A stretch of 64,000 nucleotides of DNA, taken from Xylanibacter ruminicola (GTDB lineage: Bacteria > Bacteroidota > Bacteroidia > Bacteroidales > Bacteroidaceae). Both the position numbers and the translations under genes were made by a program. Below the pieces are notes generated by a model that saw only the letters and a list, made by a program, of their open reading frames with translations, did no database searches and was not told the DNA's origin. The stretch lies in NCBI RefSeq assembly GCF_900107775.1, contig NZ_FNRF01000006.1, forward strand, positions 1-64,000, in the 5' to 3' direction. Shown here in pieces: positions 1 through 8,760 of the stretch (position 1 is its first letter; every line of letters begins with the position of its first letter).

Positions 1-217
1 TCAAGAAATTGAACGGTTTGTTCATTTACCCAAGTACTTCGAAAAGTACTTGCTTCTTGTACTACTTCTGTCTATGTAAATCTTTCAAAGAACTCTCTAA
101 TGCCTTTCGGCCTTGACTTCTCTCTCGACTCGGAAATCCAAGTGAACTTGTCTTTCTCTCGCTGTTCGAGAAGTTCTTTTTGTTTGCTTGTCAGGTGGTT
201 TTCCTGATTTGCGGGTG
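1..217 (-). other. rRNA operon leader (16S gene lies beyond the left edge)
   Basis: Read on the minus strand, this untranslated stretch carries a boxA-like antitermination sequence (GTTCTTTGAAAG, opposite 82-94), followed by the ACATAGACAG segment typical of Bacteroidales 16S leaders. Next comes a perfect 9-bp hairpin at 31-52 whose RNA loop is UUCG. It starts just downstream of a strong promoter at 218-249. I recognise this arrangement from pre-16S leaders of Prevotella and relatives. The 16S gene itself is not in the window, so the call rests on the leader alone. A 66-codon open frame here is not a gene. Confidence 0.7.
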
Positions 218-249
218 CAAAGGTACAACAAATTTCAATACCAACCAAA
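218..249 (-). promoter_or_regulatory. promoter of the rRNA operon
   Basis: On the minus strand, TACCTTTG (218-225) is preceded after exactly 20 bp by TTTG (246-249), the Bacteroidetes housekeeping promoter pattern. It points at the rRNA leader. Confidence 0.7.
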
Positions 250-347
250 CATTTTCCAAAAAAAATTCCCAAAAACGTGAAAGTTTTCGGGAATATTTAC
301 ATAATCAACATTTTTATATCTTATTATATATAATGTACGCGAGAAGT

Positions 348-1073
348 CTATTCTCGACGTCCAAAAATACGCAGCAGATAAATAAAGAGGTTAATGAAGT
401 CCAAATAGAGGGTTAAAGCACCCAAAAGTGCCATCTTCTGAGCAGCCTCTCCAGCATCGGGTGCCATCAAAAGCATATTTTTGATTTTCTGAGAGTCGTA
501 AGCAGTGAGACCCACGAATATCAAAACGCCCAGATAGCTCACAATCATTTCAAGACCGGAACTCTTCAGAAAGATATTCACAACAGTAGCGATAATGATA
601 CCAATCAACGCCATGAAGAGAATCTTTCCCATCGACGAGAGGTCGGTCTTGGTGGTATAACCAATAAGTGCCATTACTGCAAACGTACCAGCAGTGATAA
701 AGAATACGCTGGCAATACTCGACATTGTATAAACAATGAAGATAGACGAGAACAATGCACCATTAATGACCGAATACAACACAAACAGCAACGTAGCTGT
801 AGTGAGCGATAATCGGTTAATAGCAGCACTTACACCAAACACGATGGCGAACTCAGCTATTACCAGTCCCCAAAGGAGCACTCTGTTTGAGTACAAGGCG
901 GTTAGTACACCAGGACTTGTAGCCACACCATACGCTGTAACACCTGTAAGCACAAGGGCTAGCGTCATCCATACATACACTTTCCGCATTAATGCGGGGA
1001 AAGCAGCCGACATAGAGAGCTCTCGCTCACGTGTCAGACCATCAAAGTTAAATTCGTTATAATTCATACTCAT
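348..1073 (-). CDS. Bax inhibitor-1/YccA family membrane protein
   Basis: An integral membrane protein of 241 residues with about seven hydrophobic segments starting near residue 30. The family (BI-1, E. coli YccA/YbhL) includes proton- and calcium-related channels and an FtsH modulator; the substrate here is unknown. The closing acidic loop region around LTAYDSQKI is the family hallmark. Either of two ATGs (codons 1 and 3) could be the start. It has its own upstream TACCTTTG box at 1119-1126 and runs toward the rRNA operon. A weak hairpin overlaps its stop codon, so partial read-through toward the rRNA promoter is possible. Family assignment is firm, function is not. Confidence 0.9.
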   Translation of the reverse strand: MSMNYNEFNFDGLTRERELSMSAAFPALMRKVYVWMTLALVLTGVTAYGVATSPGVLTALYSNRVLLWGLVIAEFAIVFGVSAAINRLSLTTATLLFVLYSVINGALFSSIFIVYTMSSIASVFFITAGTFAVMALIGYTTKTDLSSMGKILFMALIGIIIATVVNIFLKSSGLEMIVSYLGVLIFVGLTAYDSQKIKNMLLMAPDAGEAAQKMALLGALTLYLDFINLFIYLLRIFGRRE

Positions 1074-1118
1074 TATTATATTTCGAGATTCATTAATATT
1101 ACCGCAAATTTAATGCCA

Positions 1119-1126
1119 CAAAGGTA
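1119..1126 (-). promoter_or_regulatory. -7 box for the Bax inhibitor-1 family gene
   Basis: TACCTTTG on the minus strand, 46 bp before the start codon. No convincing TTTG at the usual distance upstream. Confidence 0.45.
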
Positions 1127-1199
1127 AGCATTTACTTTTAATAAAACATAAATAAGCAACAAAAATACCGATTTATTAGTATTTTTGGAAATTTTTCAC

Positions 1200-1207
1200 T
1201 ATATTTG
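1200..1207 (+). promoter_or_regulatory. -7 box for the lutABC operon
   Basis: TATATTTG 45 bp before lutA. The expected -33 TTTG is not at standard spacing (one lies only 12 bp upstream), which may mean an activator is needed. Confidence 0.4.
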
Positions 1208-1252
1208 CCCATGAATAACTAAAAAAACAAATATAATAATACACTAACGAAA

Positions 1253-2002
1253 ATGAAGATCGGTTTATTTATTCCCTGCTATGTTGACGTGGTTTATCCT
1301 CAGGTAGGAGTAGCCACATACAAACTATTAAAGCATCTGGGGCTGGATGTGGACTACCCGCTGAACCAGACCTGCTGCGGACAGCCGATGGCTAATGCCG
1401 GATTTGAGGGGCAAGCTATCCCACTTGCCGAAAAGTTTGAAGAGAAATTCAAAGGTTTCGACTATGTGGTATCGCCCTCGGTTAGTTGTACTGCGTTTAT
1501 AAAGTTAAACTATCCCCGCTTACTGAAAGGTAAAACAGAGTGCGAGACAGCAAAAAAAGCAATGGACGTTGTTGAATTCCTGCACGATGTGGTAAAGGTT
1601 AACCATCCTTTAGGTACTTTCCCCCACAAGGTTAGTTTGCACAACTCTTGTCATGGTGTGAGGGAGTTGGGACTGAGTTCGCCAAGTGAGGAAAATATTC
1701 CCAAATTCAATAAAATAAAGGACTTGTTGAACCTTGTAGAGGGCATACAGGTCTTAGAGCCAGAGCGCCCCGACGAATGTTGCGGTTTTGGCGGCATGTT
1801 CTCGGTTGAGGAGACGGCCATTAGCGAGCAAATGGGTATCGATAAAGTGCAGCGCCACATGAAGACTGGTGCACGATTCGTAACCGGTCCCGACTGCTCG
1901 TGTTTGATGCATATGGCAGGTGTTGCCAAGAAGCAAGGATTGGATGTGGAGTTCAAACATGTGGTAGAAATCTTAGCAGCTGGACTGGAAGATTATCATT
2001 AA
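1253..2002 (+). CDS. lutA: lactate utilization protein A, iron-sulfur subunit
   Basis: LutA/YkgE is one of three subunits of the LutABC complex that oxidises L-lactate to pyruvate. The 249-residue protein carries the two cysteine-rich CCG domains of the family: a TCCGQP motif near residue 41, a conserved Cys near 80, then NSCHG near 134, DECCGFGG near 177 and a Cys-x-Cys near 214. These resemble the heterodisulfide reductase CCG domains that hold iron-sulfur clusters. It is first in a lutA-lutB-lutC operon. Its stop codon lies inside a heptamer repeat that fills the gap to lutB. Full length. Confidence 0.93.
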   Translation: MKIGLFIPCYVDVVYPQVGVATYKLLKHLGLDVDYPLNQTCCGQPMANAGFEGQAIPLAEKFEEKFKGFDYVVSPSVSCTAFIKLNYPRLLKGKTECETAKKAMDVVEFLHDVVKVNHPLGTFPHKVSLHNSCHGVRELGLSSPSEENIPKFNKIKDLLNLVEGIQVLEPERPDECCGFGGMFSVEETAISEQMGIDKVQRHMKTGARFVTGPDCSCLMHMAGVAKKQGLDVEFKHVVEILAAGLEDYH

Positions 2003-2021
2003 ACATTAAAGATTAAACATT
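1999..2021 (+). repeat. heptamer tandem repeat at the lutA/lutB junction
   Basis: Three 7-mers of the TTAAACA/TTAAAGA type end directly at the lutB ATG and include the lutA stop codon TAA. Member of the heptamer family described in the findings. Confidence 0.75.
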
Positions 2022-3392
2022 ATGAGCACAGCACATAGTAACGCAGCGAAGGAGTTCTTGAAGAACCAGACATACGCAAAATGGCACGACGCCACTTTCT
2101 GGGCAGTACGCACCAAACGTGACAATATGGCATACGGACTTGACGAATGGGAACAGCTACGCGAGAAAGCCAGTGCCATCAAGCGCCATACCATCACCCA
2201 TTTGGACGAATATCTTGACCAGTTTGCCACTAAAGCCGAAGAAAACGGTTGTATTGTGCATTGGGCCAAGGATGCGCACGAATTCAACGAAATCGTGTAT
2301 GGTATCCTGAAAAACCATAACGTGAAGAAACTCGTTAAGTCGAAGTCGATGCTGACTGAGGAGTGCGAAATGAATCCGTACTTAGAACAGCATGGCATCG
2401 AGGTGGTTGAGACCGACCTGGGCGAACGTATCATCCAGTTGAAAGGTCAGGCACCGAGCCATATCGTGATGCCAGCTATCCACCTGAACCACGACGATGT
2501 TGGCGAACTATTCGAGGAAAAACTTGGCAGCGAGAAGGGCAACCACGACCCCACGTACCTTACTTATGTTGCCAGATTGAGTTTGCGCAACGAGTTTCTT
2601 ACCGCAGATGCGGGTATGACAGGCGCCAACTTTGGTATCGCAGAAACAGGCGATATTGTAGTTTGCACCAACGAGGGTAATGCCGACATGTCGACTTCAT
2701 GCCCGAAACTACACATTGCAGCTATCGGATTGGAGAAGATTATCCCTAATTACGATTGCTTAGCCGTGTTCCAGCGCATGCTTTGTAGAGCTGGAACGGG
2801 CCAGCCTACCACCACGTTCACCTCACATTTCCGAAAAGCACGTCCTACTGCCAACCCCATGCACATTGTGCTGGTTGATAACGGACGCAGCGAGTGGATT
2901 GGTAACCCTGAGCATTGGGAAGCACTTAAGTGTATTCGTTGCGGATCGTGTATGAACACCTGTCCTGTTTATCGTCGTAGTGGCGGCTATTCGTACAGCT
3001 ACTTCATCCCAGGTCCCATCGGCATTAACCTTGGTATGCTTCGCGATCCACAAAAGCATTCCGGTAATGTTAGTGCCTGCACCCTGTGTAACTCATGTCA
3101 GACGCTCTGCCCAGCCAAGGTAAACTTAGGCGACCAGATTTACATGTGGCGCCAGCAGTTAGACGAGTTCGGTACTGCTAACCCGCAAAAGAAGATGATG
3201 TGTAAGGGCATGAGTATGGTATATGGCAACGAGGGCGTTTACAATCTTGGTACGGCTTTGGCTCATTGGGCCAACCTCATTCCATCGCCACTTATCAACT
3301 GCGGCATGAATCCATGGGCCGAGGGGCATAAGATGATGAAATTCCCTAAGGAAACATTCCACTCGTTATGGAAGAAAGGAAAAGTGAAATAA
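2022..3392 (+). CDS. lutB: lactate utilization protein B, ferredoxin-like subunit
   Basis: LutB/YkgF, the 456-residue central subunit of the L-lactate oxidising complex. An N-terminal LUD domain is followed by two 4Fe-4S motifs: CIRCGSCMNTCP near residue 305 and CTLCNSCQTLCP near 352, the usual 2[4Fe-4S] ferredoxin pattern. It then ends in the family's C-terminal extension. Length matches the family (about 470). It sits between lutA and lutC, with heptamer repeats in both junctions. The pathway would feed lactate electrons into the respiratory chain or menaquinone pool (inference). Confidence 0.93.
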   Translation: MSTAHSNAAKEFLKNQTYAKWHDATFWAVRTKRDNMAYGLDEWEQLREKASAIKRHTITHLDEYLDQFATKAEENGCIVHWAKDAHEFNEIVYGILKNHNVKKLVKSKSMLTEECEMNPYLEQHGIEVVETDLGERIIQLKGQAPSHIVMPAIHLNHDDVGELFEEKLGSEKGNHDPTYLTYVARLSLRNEFLTADAGMTGANFGIAETGDIVVCTNEGNADMSTSCPKLHIAAIGLEKIIPNYDCLAVFQRMLCRAGTGQPTTTFTSHFRKARPTANPMHIVLVDNGRSEWIGNPEHWEALKCIRCGSCMNTCPVYRRSGGYSYSYFIPGPIGINLGMLRDPQKHSGNVSACTLCNSCQTLCPAKVNLGDQIYMWRQQLDEFGTANPQKKMMCKGMSMVYGNEGVYNLGTALAHWANLIPSPLINCGMNPWAEGHKMMKFPKETFHSLWKKGKVK

Positions 3393-3393
3393 C

Positions 3394-3421
3394 CTTGAAC
3401 ATTGAATATTGAACATTGAAC
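3394..3421 (+). repeat. tetra-heptamer repeat at the lutB/lutC junction
   Basis: Four consecutive 7-mers of type ATTGAAC/ATTGAAT (28 bp), beginning two bases after the lutB stop and ending 8 bases before the lutC ATG. TGA recurs every 7 bases, so all three frames are closed. Confidence 0.8.
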
Positions 3422-3429
3422 ATTAAGTT

Positions 3430-4023
3430 ATGAGTAACAAAGACGATATTCTGAAGAGATACAGGGCGAATGTGAGAGAGAAATACGACATGCCCGATTT
3501 GAGTGATATCAAAGCAACCACCTACCCCAACCCACTGGTTCAGTTTGTGAAGATGACAGAGATGGTAGGCGGACAAGTGATAGAAGTTGATCCTGGCCGC
3601 GATATCAACGTGCTTATCAAGGAGTTGTTTCCTGACGCCAAGGAGATTGCCTCAAATCTGCCAGAGATAACCATCGCCACTAGAAACCCTGATACTGTTG
3701 GCAGAGCCCGCGATCTGAACGGAACAGATGTTGGCATTATCCGAGGAAAGTTTGGTGTAGCAGAAAACGCGTGCATCTGGATTCCACAAACCATGAAGGA
3801 GAAAGCCGTTTGCTTCATCTCCGAGAATCTGATCATCCTGCTACCTAAGAGTCAGATTGTAAACAACATGCACGAGGCTTACAAGCGCATTGAGTTTGAT
3901 AACGAATACGATGGATATGGTACGTTTATCAGCGGACCGTCGAAAACGGCAGATATTGCACAAGTACTGGTGATGGGTGCCCAAGCGGCCCGAAGCGCCA
4001 CCGTATTACTACTGCCAGAATAA
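3430..4023 (+). CDS. lutC: lactate utilization protein C (LUD domain)
   Basis: LutC/YkgG, third subunit of the LutABC L-lactate oxidation complex. It is a single LUD domain of 197 residues, including the conserved central stretch with GTDVGIIRGKFGVAENA and the terminal ISGPSKTADIAQVLVMGAQ, which is the best conserved signature of the family. No iron-sulfur cysteines are present, as expected for this subunit. It is last in the operon and is followed by a strong hairpin terminator at 4049-4078. Confidence 0.92.
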   Translation: MSNKDDILKRYRANVREKYDMPDLSDIKATTYPNPLVQFVKMTEMVGGQVIEVDPGRDINVLIKELFPDAKEIASNLPEITIATRNPDTVGRARDLNGTDVGIIRGKFGVAENACIWIPQTMKEKAVCFISENLIILLPKSQIVNNMHEAYKRIEFDNEYDGYGTFISGPSKTADIAQVLVMGAQAARSATVLLLPE

Positions 4024-4048
4024 AGGTATAAGCATTAAACACATTCAG

Positions 4049-4078
4049 GAGGTCGATTATCACATCGACCTCTTTTTT
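4049..4078. terminator. terminator between lutC and the convergent sugar operon
   Basis: Perfect 9-bp stem GAGGTCGAT/ATCGACCTC with a 6-base loop, followed by TTTTTT on the plus strand. It closes lutABC and may also serve the minus-strand operon ending at 4085. Confidence 0.88.
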
Positions 4079-4084
4079 GTGATA

Positions 4085-5020
4085 TCAAAGTGACCATTTA
4101 TACCAATCGTAGCAAATGCCACGCCCTCCAAAACCCTCCTTCTGATAAATCAATTGTTTATTCAAATATGTACCTTGATTTTCGGTTGAGATACCAAAAT
4201 CAAAAAATCGATGATTACAAAAAGACAGACTGATCACCTGCTCAAACAATCCATCGAGTGCATGCAACTCTCTCCCCCTTGGGTTGGCTGCAATGTATTG
4301 CGAATGAACCACCTGATTAGTAAGATAAAGCACACAACCACCAATGGTTTCGCAATCTTCTTTTGCAACAAACAAACGTATTTGCTCAGGAAAACGCTCG
4401 TGCAACAACATTATTTCATCGAGTGTATGCACAGGTTTCAGGCTATATCGCTCTTGCAGATTAGCCGACAGAATTTTCCAGAAAGGCTGATAGTCCTCGG
4501 TTTCCTCGATCACCACACCTGCCTGCAGGGCCTTTTCTGCCCCACTTTTTCTGATACGATACCACGTATTTGGCTGCTCACGGGAGATGGTTGTAGATAA
4601 ACTACGTGTAATACGCACATCGAAAACCTCAACGATAGCATAAAGATCTTCTTCCGAAGGTTGCTCGTGATATATCCAAGGCACAGGTTTATACACCACT
4701 TTCTTTAAACCCATTGAGCGCCATTTTTCTGCCAATAGTTTAAATATCTCAACAACATCGGCAGCTGTAGCCTTGCCGTTCATGAGCAGTCCGCCGTACG
4801 TTAAGCCCTGATGCGAATAAAACGTATCGCCATCCACATTACCGGGCAGCAACGCATAGAGTTTTCCTCGGCGATAAATCATCAGCGAGAAATCTGTGAA
4901 TCGGTCAGCATGATAGTCCATATAGTTACGATCGAAGAGAAAAGTGCCGTTCTTCGATGTAGCCACAAACTGATTCCATTCGTCGGCCAAGTCGGGTGTG
5001 TATCGTTTTATTTCGAACAT
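4085..5020 (-). CDS. GNAT/FemAB-like acyltransferase
   Basis: A 311-residue protein resembling the FemAB/GNAT-fold acyltransferases that act on sugars or peptides. The N-terminal half includes the run KNGTFLFDRNYMDYHADRF, characteristic of this Bacteroidetes group, and the C-terminal half has the GGCVLYLTNQVVHSQYIAANPRG acceptor-fold strand pattern. Its start overlaps the end of the FdtA-like gene by 13 bp, so the two are probably translated together. The context suggests it acylates a dTDP-linked amino sugar, but no substrate motif proves this. It is the last gene of the nine-gene operon. Confidence 0.7.
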   Translation of the reverse strand: MFEIKRYTPDLADEWNQFVATSKNGTFLFDRNYMDYHADRFTDFSLMIYRRGKLYALLPGNVDGDTFYSHQGLTYGGLLMNGKATAADVVEIFKLLAEKWRSMGLKKVVYKPVPWIYHEQPSEEDLYAIVEVFDVRITRSLSTTISREQPNTWYRIRKSGAEKALQAGVVIEETEDYQPFWKILSANLQERYSLKPVHTLDEIMLLHERFPEQIRLFVAKEDCETIGGCVLYLTNQVVHSQYIAANPRGRELHALDGLFEQVISLSFCNHRFFDFGISTENQGTYLNKQLIYQKEGFGGRGICYDWYKWSL

Positions 5021-5421
5021 CCGATGTATTTCAAGAATTCGTCGTAATCATAGATGTAATCATCCTCGTCGTAATGTTCCGAAGCCAGAACCAGACATAC
5101 GCCGCCCGAAGAGAAATCATCAAGTGTTCGCCAGATATTGGTATCGATCAGCAAGCCTTGCCAAGGATGATTCAGTAACACAGTCTTGCGTTCGTAACCA
5201 TTATCCAACGTAACATGAAACGAACCGCTTAGAGCAATCACAAACTGACGAAGTTTTTTATGCGCATGTCCTCCCCTGCTCTCGCCACCGGGTACATCAT
5301 ATACCCAATAGGCGCGCTTGATATTGAAGGGGACCATCGTCTGCGCTTCAGCAAACGTCAGATTGCCACGCGGATCAGTGATCTTAGGCAAATCTATGAT
5401 TTCTACCTCTAAGCGGTTCAT
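5008..5421 (-). CDS. FdtA/QdtA-type cupin, dTDP-4-oxo-6-deoxyglucose 3,4-ketoisomerase family
   Basis: A 137-residue single-domain cupin of the WxcM/FdtA type. These enzymes move the keto group of dTDP-4-keto-6-deoxyglucose from C4 to C3. The conserved features are TDPRGNLTFAE at the N-terminus, RAYWVYDVPGGESRGGHAHK with the active-site histidines, and LIDTNIWRTLDDFSSGGVCLVLAS. Its substrate is exactly the product of RfbB, encoded three genes upstream in the same operon. An FdtB/QdtB aminotransferase, the usual next enzyme, is not in the window. FdtA and QdtA differ in product stereochemistry, which cannot be read from this sequence by eye. Confidence 0.85.
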   Translation of the reverse strand: MNRLEVEIIDLPKITDPRGNLTFAEAQTMVPFNIKRAYWVYDVPGGESRGGHAHKKLRQFVIALSGSFHVTLDNGYERKTVLLNHPWQGLLIDTNIWRTLDDFSSGGVCLVLASEHYDEDDYIYDYDEFLKYIGCSK

Positions 5422-5438
5422 TCTATAATAACACTTGT

Positions 5439-6644
5439 TTAGTGTTCAAACTTAGTGTAGGGATCGGTACCCAAAACGGTCTTAGCCAGACGCTTGGCTT
5501 TATCACGCAAAGCATTAACATCGTCGCCAACCTCGCCGTAGCAGAGTACTACACCCATACGACGACCCTTGTGAGCTTCTGGCTTACCGAATATACGGAT
5601 ACGTGTGCGATCTTCCTTCAGAGCCTCGTCGAAGTTGTAGTCGAGCAACGAACGATCAACAGGCGTTGAAGCCTCCTTTGGTGAGAGGATAACAGCCGAT
5701 GCGCCAGCGTGCTCAAGATGGATTGCAGGGATAGGCATTCCCATTACGGCACGGAAGTGAAGTTCAAACTCACTCAGGTTGGTGGTATGTCCGAGTGTTA
5801 CCATACCAGTATCATGCGGACGTGGACTCAGCTCGCTAAAGATAACCTCGCCCTGCTTGGTCAGGAAGAACTCAACGCCCCAGATACCAGCACCAGTAAG
5901 GGCCTTAGTTACCTTATCGGCCATTATCTGTGCCTGCTTCAAAGCCTCATCGCTTATCTTATATGGCTGCCACGACTCACGGTAGTCGCCTGCCTTCTGT
6001 ACGTGTCCGATTGGAGGACAGAACAGTGTGGGCCAACCATTCTTCTGTGTAACGGTGAGCAGGGTAAACTCCGAATCAAAGTCGATAAACTCCTCGATGA
6101 TTACCTCTTTCACATCGCCACGACTACCTTCCATAGCCTCCTTAAAGGCCTGCTCCAGCTCGTCGTCGTTGTGTACATAGCTCTGACCGTGACCAGATGA
6201 CGACATCAATGGCTTAACAACACATGGGAATCCAATCTCATCGGCTGCAGCCTTGAACTCATCAAAGGTCTTGGCATAGAAATATTTTGCTGTGCGCAGT
6301 CCCAGTTCCTTCGATGCCAGATCGCGGATAGCACGACGGTTCATTGTAAAGTTTACGGCGCGGGCAGATGGAACCACCTGGATACCCTGTTCCTCGAACT
6401 TGAACAAGCGCTCGGTACGGATGGCCTCAATCTCAGGCACGATGATATCGGGCTTGTGCTTGTTTACCACAGCCTCGAGCGCATCGCCATCGAGCATTGA
6501 GAATACTTCGCGCTCATCAGCCACCTGCATGGCTGGCGCATTGTCGTAACGATCGCAGGCAATCACATACTGGCCTGCACGCATGGCGGCTATCACGAAC
6601 TCCTTACCGAGTTCTCCTGAGCCTAAAAGCAGAATCTTTTTCAT
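5439..6644 (-). CDS. purT: formate-dependent phosphoribosylglycinamide formyltransferase
   Basis: PurT (GART 2) makes formyl-GAR from GAR, formate and ATP in purine synthesis. The 401-residue protein has the family's N-terminal Rossmann-like segment ([12 protein letters not shown]), a central ATP-grasp domain from about residue 110 to 310 with SSGHGQS, and [14 protein letters not shown], which is diagnostic of PurT/PurK. The start is placed at the ATG at 6644, giving [12 protein letters not shown] longer open frame exists, but its first 20 codons lie inside the upstream gene. The ATG overlaps the upstream stop as ATGA, indicating coupling. Nothing else of purine synthesis is nearby. Confidence 0.93.
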   Translation of the reverse strand: MKKILLLGSGELGKEFVIAAMRAGQYVIACDRYDNAPAMQVADEREVFSMLDGDALEAVVNKHKPDIIVPEIEAIRTERLFKFEEQGIQVVPSARAVNFTMNRRAIRDLASKELGLRTAKYFYAKTFDEFKAAADEIGFPCVVKPLMSSSGHGQSYVHNDDELEQAFKEAMEGSRGDVKEVIIEEFIDFDSEFTLLTVTQKNGWPTLFCPPIGHVQKAGDYRESWQPYKISDEALKQAQIMADKVTKALTGAGIWGVEFFLTKQGEVIFSELSPRPHDTGMVTLGHTTNLSEFELHFRAVMGMPIPAIHLEHAGASAVILSPKEASTPVDRSLLDYNFDEALKEDRTRIRIFGKPEAHKGRRMGVVLCYGEVGDDVNALRDKAKRLAKTVLGTDPYTKFEH

Positions 6645-6946
6645 TTTTCTATTGTTTGTTTCAACATTTGCCACTCGGGCGTTACAGCCAACTTGCGTAC
6701 ACACTGGTCGATACGCGCCATTGCATCTTCCTGACTCATCTTCAGTTCCTTGGCTATCTGCTGCAGCGATTTGCGTTCGCAGCCAAACAGTCCGTAATAA
6801 TGTGTCACAGCCTCCTCTTCCTCAGGTGGAAGCAGGTAGAGCAGATGCTCCAGATAGTGCTCCATCTGGGGAGTAACACTGGTGGGATTGATACCAATAC
6901 GCACCAGATACGAGTGGAGTTCTTTAGTTAAGTTATCTGTTGGCAT
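6641..6946 (-). CDS. small protein with a sigma-70 region 4-like helix-turn-helix
   Basis: A 101-residue protein whose middle part reads like sigma region 4: [17 protein letters not shown], then [27 protein letters not shown], matching the LP..ER.vi..RyG..g..tl.eIa..l.vs.erv.qi...al.kL pattern. There is no region 2, so it cannot be a full sigma factor. It could be a remnant, an anti-sigma decoy or a small DNA-binding regulator. The chosen ATG (6946) overlaps the rfbB end by 14 bp; a longer frame would begin 10 codons earlier, deeper in rfbB. It is coupled by ATGA to purT. Confidence 0.7.
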   Translation of the reverse strand: MPTDNLTKELHSYLVRIGINPTSVTPQMEHYLEHLLYLLPPEEEEAVTHYYGLFGCERKSLQQIAKELKMSQEDAMARIDQCVRKLAVTPEWQMLKQTIEK

Positions 6947-8069
6947 ACATATTATCGTAATACTTCTGATAATCACCGCTGGTTACATTGTCCAGCCACT
7001 CCTGATTGTCGAGATACCAGCGGACGGTTTTCTCGATTCCCTCTTCGAACTGCAGAGAAGGCTCCCAACCCAGTTCCTTCTGAAGTTTTGAGCTGTCGAT
7101 AGCATAACGCAAATCGTGTCCGGCACGATCGGTAACGAAGGTTATCAGATCCATATCCTCGCCTTCCTTGCGACCCAGCAAGCGGTCAACGGTCTTAATC
7201 ACCACCTTGATGATGTCGATGTTCTTCCACTCGTTAAAGCCACCGATATTATAGGTATCAGCAATCTTACCCTCGTGGAAAATCACGTCGATAGCACGAG
7301 CGTGGTCCTCAACATACAGCCAGTCGCGTACGTTCTCGCCCTTACCGTAAACAGGCAGAGGCTTGCGATGACGGATATTGTTGATGAACAAAGGAATCAG
7401 CTTTTCGGGGAACTGGTAAGGACCGTAGTTGTTCGAGCAGTTGGTTACTACTACAGGCATTCCGTAGGTATCGTGGAATGCACGAACAAAGTGGTCGGAA
7501 GAAGCTTTCGAAGCCGAGTATGGTGAGTGAGGATTATACTTGGTTGTCTCCAGGAAGAACTTATCGCCGTAAGCCAGATGGTGCTCTGAGCTAGACGCGG
7601 TAGTTGTGAATGGAGGCTCGATACCATCGGGGTGTGTCAGCTCCAATGCGCCATACACCTCATCGGTACTGATGTGATAGAAACGCTTACCCTCGTATTT
7701 CTCGGGCAGACTCTCCCAATACAGCTTAGCAGCCTGCAACAAGCTCAAGGTTCCCATCACGTTAGTCTTGGCGAAGGTAAATGGATCCTTAATCGAACGG
7801 TCAACATGGCTCTCAGCAGCCAGGTGGATGATACCATCAACCTTCTTGTCCTGCATCAGCTTGTAGAAAGCATCAAAATCGCAGATATCCATCTTCACAA
7901 ACTCGTAGTTGGGTTTATTCTCGATATCTTTCAGGTTAGCCAAGTTACCAGCATAAGTCAACTTGTCGAGGTTGATAATGTGATACTCGGGATACTTGTT
8001 CACAAATAGGCGCACTACATGGCTTCCAATAAAGCCTGCACCTCCAGTAATAACGATAGTTCTTTTCAT
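6933..8069 (-). CDS. rfbB: dTDP-glucose 4,6-dehydratase
   Basis: RfbB/RmlB converts dTDP-glucose to dTDP-4-keto-6-deoxyglucose, the branch point for rhamnose and several amino sugars of surface glycans. The 378-residue SDR protein has GGAGFIGSH at residues 8-16 for NAD binding, AAESHVDRS, the STDEVYG motif with the catalytic Thr-Asp-Glu, and YSASKA (YxxxK). Length is slightly above the usual 350-360. The adjacent rfbA, rfbC and rfbD of the rhamnose route are absent, whereas an FdtA-like ketoisomerase follows, pointing to a 3-amino sugar rather than rhamnose in this operon (inference). Confidence 0.94.
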   Translation of the reverse strand: MKRTIVITGGAGFIGSHVVRLFVNKYPEYHIINLDKLTYAGNLANLKDIENKPNYEFVKMDICDFDAFYKLMQDKKVDGIIHLAAESHVDRSIKDPFTFAKTNVMGTLSLLQAAKLYWESLPEKYEGKRFYHISTDEVYGALELTHPDGIEPPFTTTASSSEHHLAYGDKFFLETTKYNPHSPYSASKASSDHFVRAFHDTYGMPVVVTNCSNNYGPYQFPEKLIPLFINNIRHRKPLPVYGKGENVRDWLYVEDHARAIDVIFHEGKIADTYNIGGFNEWKNIDIIKVVIKTVDRLLGRKEGEDMDLITFVTDRAGHDLRYAIDSSKLQKELGWEPSLQFEEGIEKTVRWYLDNQEWLDNVTSGDYQKYYDNMYANR

Positions 8070-8073
8070 ATAG

Positions 8074-8262
8074 CTAATTTTTATCTTTCAGCAATTTATC
8101 AGTTACAGGCCCAATAACCAGGCCATTAATGATAGCAATCAATGCGATCTCGATATAATCCATTTTCCATCCTAACAACCATTTTAAAATGCAGAATATC
8201 ACAAAGAATACTACTACCTCAAAAACAACTTTACGGATGAATTTCTTCCAGTCAGATCTCAT
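8074..8262 (-). CDS. small two-helix membrane protein, function unknown
   Basis: A 62-residue protein with a basic N-terminus (RSDWKKFIRK), a strongly hydrophobic helix at about residues 12-31, a short charged turn and a second hydrophobic stretch at about 36-53 followed by a lysine-rich tail. I do not recognise a family. It is 4 bp upstream of rfbB and 6 bp downstream of the phosphoesterase gene, so it is part of the operon and likely expressed. Its orientation suggests both ends face the cytoplasm. Confidence 0.65.
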   Translation of the reverse strand: MRSDWKKFIRKVVFEVVVFFVIFCILKWLLGWKMDYIEIALIAIINGLVIGPVTDKLLKDKN

Positions 8263-8268
8263 ATTAAA

Positions 8269-8760
8269 TTAATCTTTTAATGTAATTACTTCCAGATCCT
8301 TAAACTCCTTCCCATCGATAGTCAGTCGTATCAAGGTTCTGTCTTTATGCCAACCCTGAATACCTGCAGCACCAGGGTTGATGTGTAGAAGATTCAGTGT
8401 CTTGTCGAACTTCACCTTCAGTATGTGCGAATGACCAGCTACAAACAGTTGTGGCGGCATAGCATAGAGCGTAGAACGAACACTGGGATCGTAATTGCCT
8501 GGATAACCGCCAATATGCTTAATCAGCACATCTACATCCTCGCACTTAAATCGGTTCAGCTCGCGATACATCAGTCTCAAGTCGCCCCCATCACAGTTTC
8601 CACATACAGCTCGGAAGGGACGGAATGCAGCCAACTTCTCGGCCACCTCTACGCTACCGATATCGCCTGCATGCCAAATCTCGTCGCAGGGTTCAAAGTA
8701 GTGCAGATACTTATCGTCCCAATAGCTGTGAGTATCGCTCAGTATGCCTATTCTCTTCAT
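8269..8760 (-). CDS. YfcE/MJ0936-type metallophosphoesterase
   Basis: A 163-residue calcineurin-like phosphoesterase of the small YfcE class. All metal-binding motifs are present in order: SDTH near residue 8, HAGDIGS near 32, GNCDG near 55, an internal His near 82 and GHSH near 110. Family members hydrolyse phosphodiesters and are bimetallic; the natural substrate is unknown. The start codon overlaps the stop of the cytidylate-kinase-like gene as ATGA. Confidence 0.88.
   Translation of the reverse strand: MKRIGILSDTHSYWDDKYLHYFEPCDEIWHAGDIGSVEVAEKLAAFRPFRAVCGNCDGGDLRLMYRELNRFKCEDVDVLIKHIGGYPGNYDPSVRSTLYAMPPQLFVAGHSHILKVKFDKTLNLLHINPGAAGIQGWHKDRTLIRLTIDGKEFKDLEVITLKD

Noticed and set aside
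72..272. 66-codon open frame on the minus strand
   Set aside because: It lies in the rRNA leader downstream of its promoter and includes the boxA-like sequence; it has no protein-like composition.
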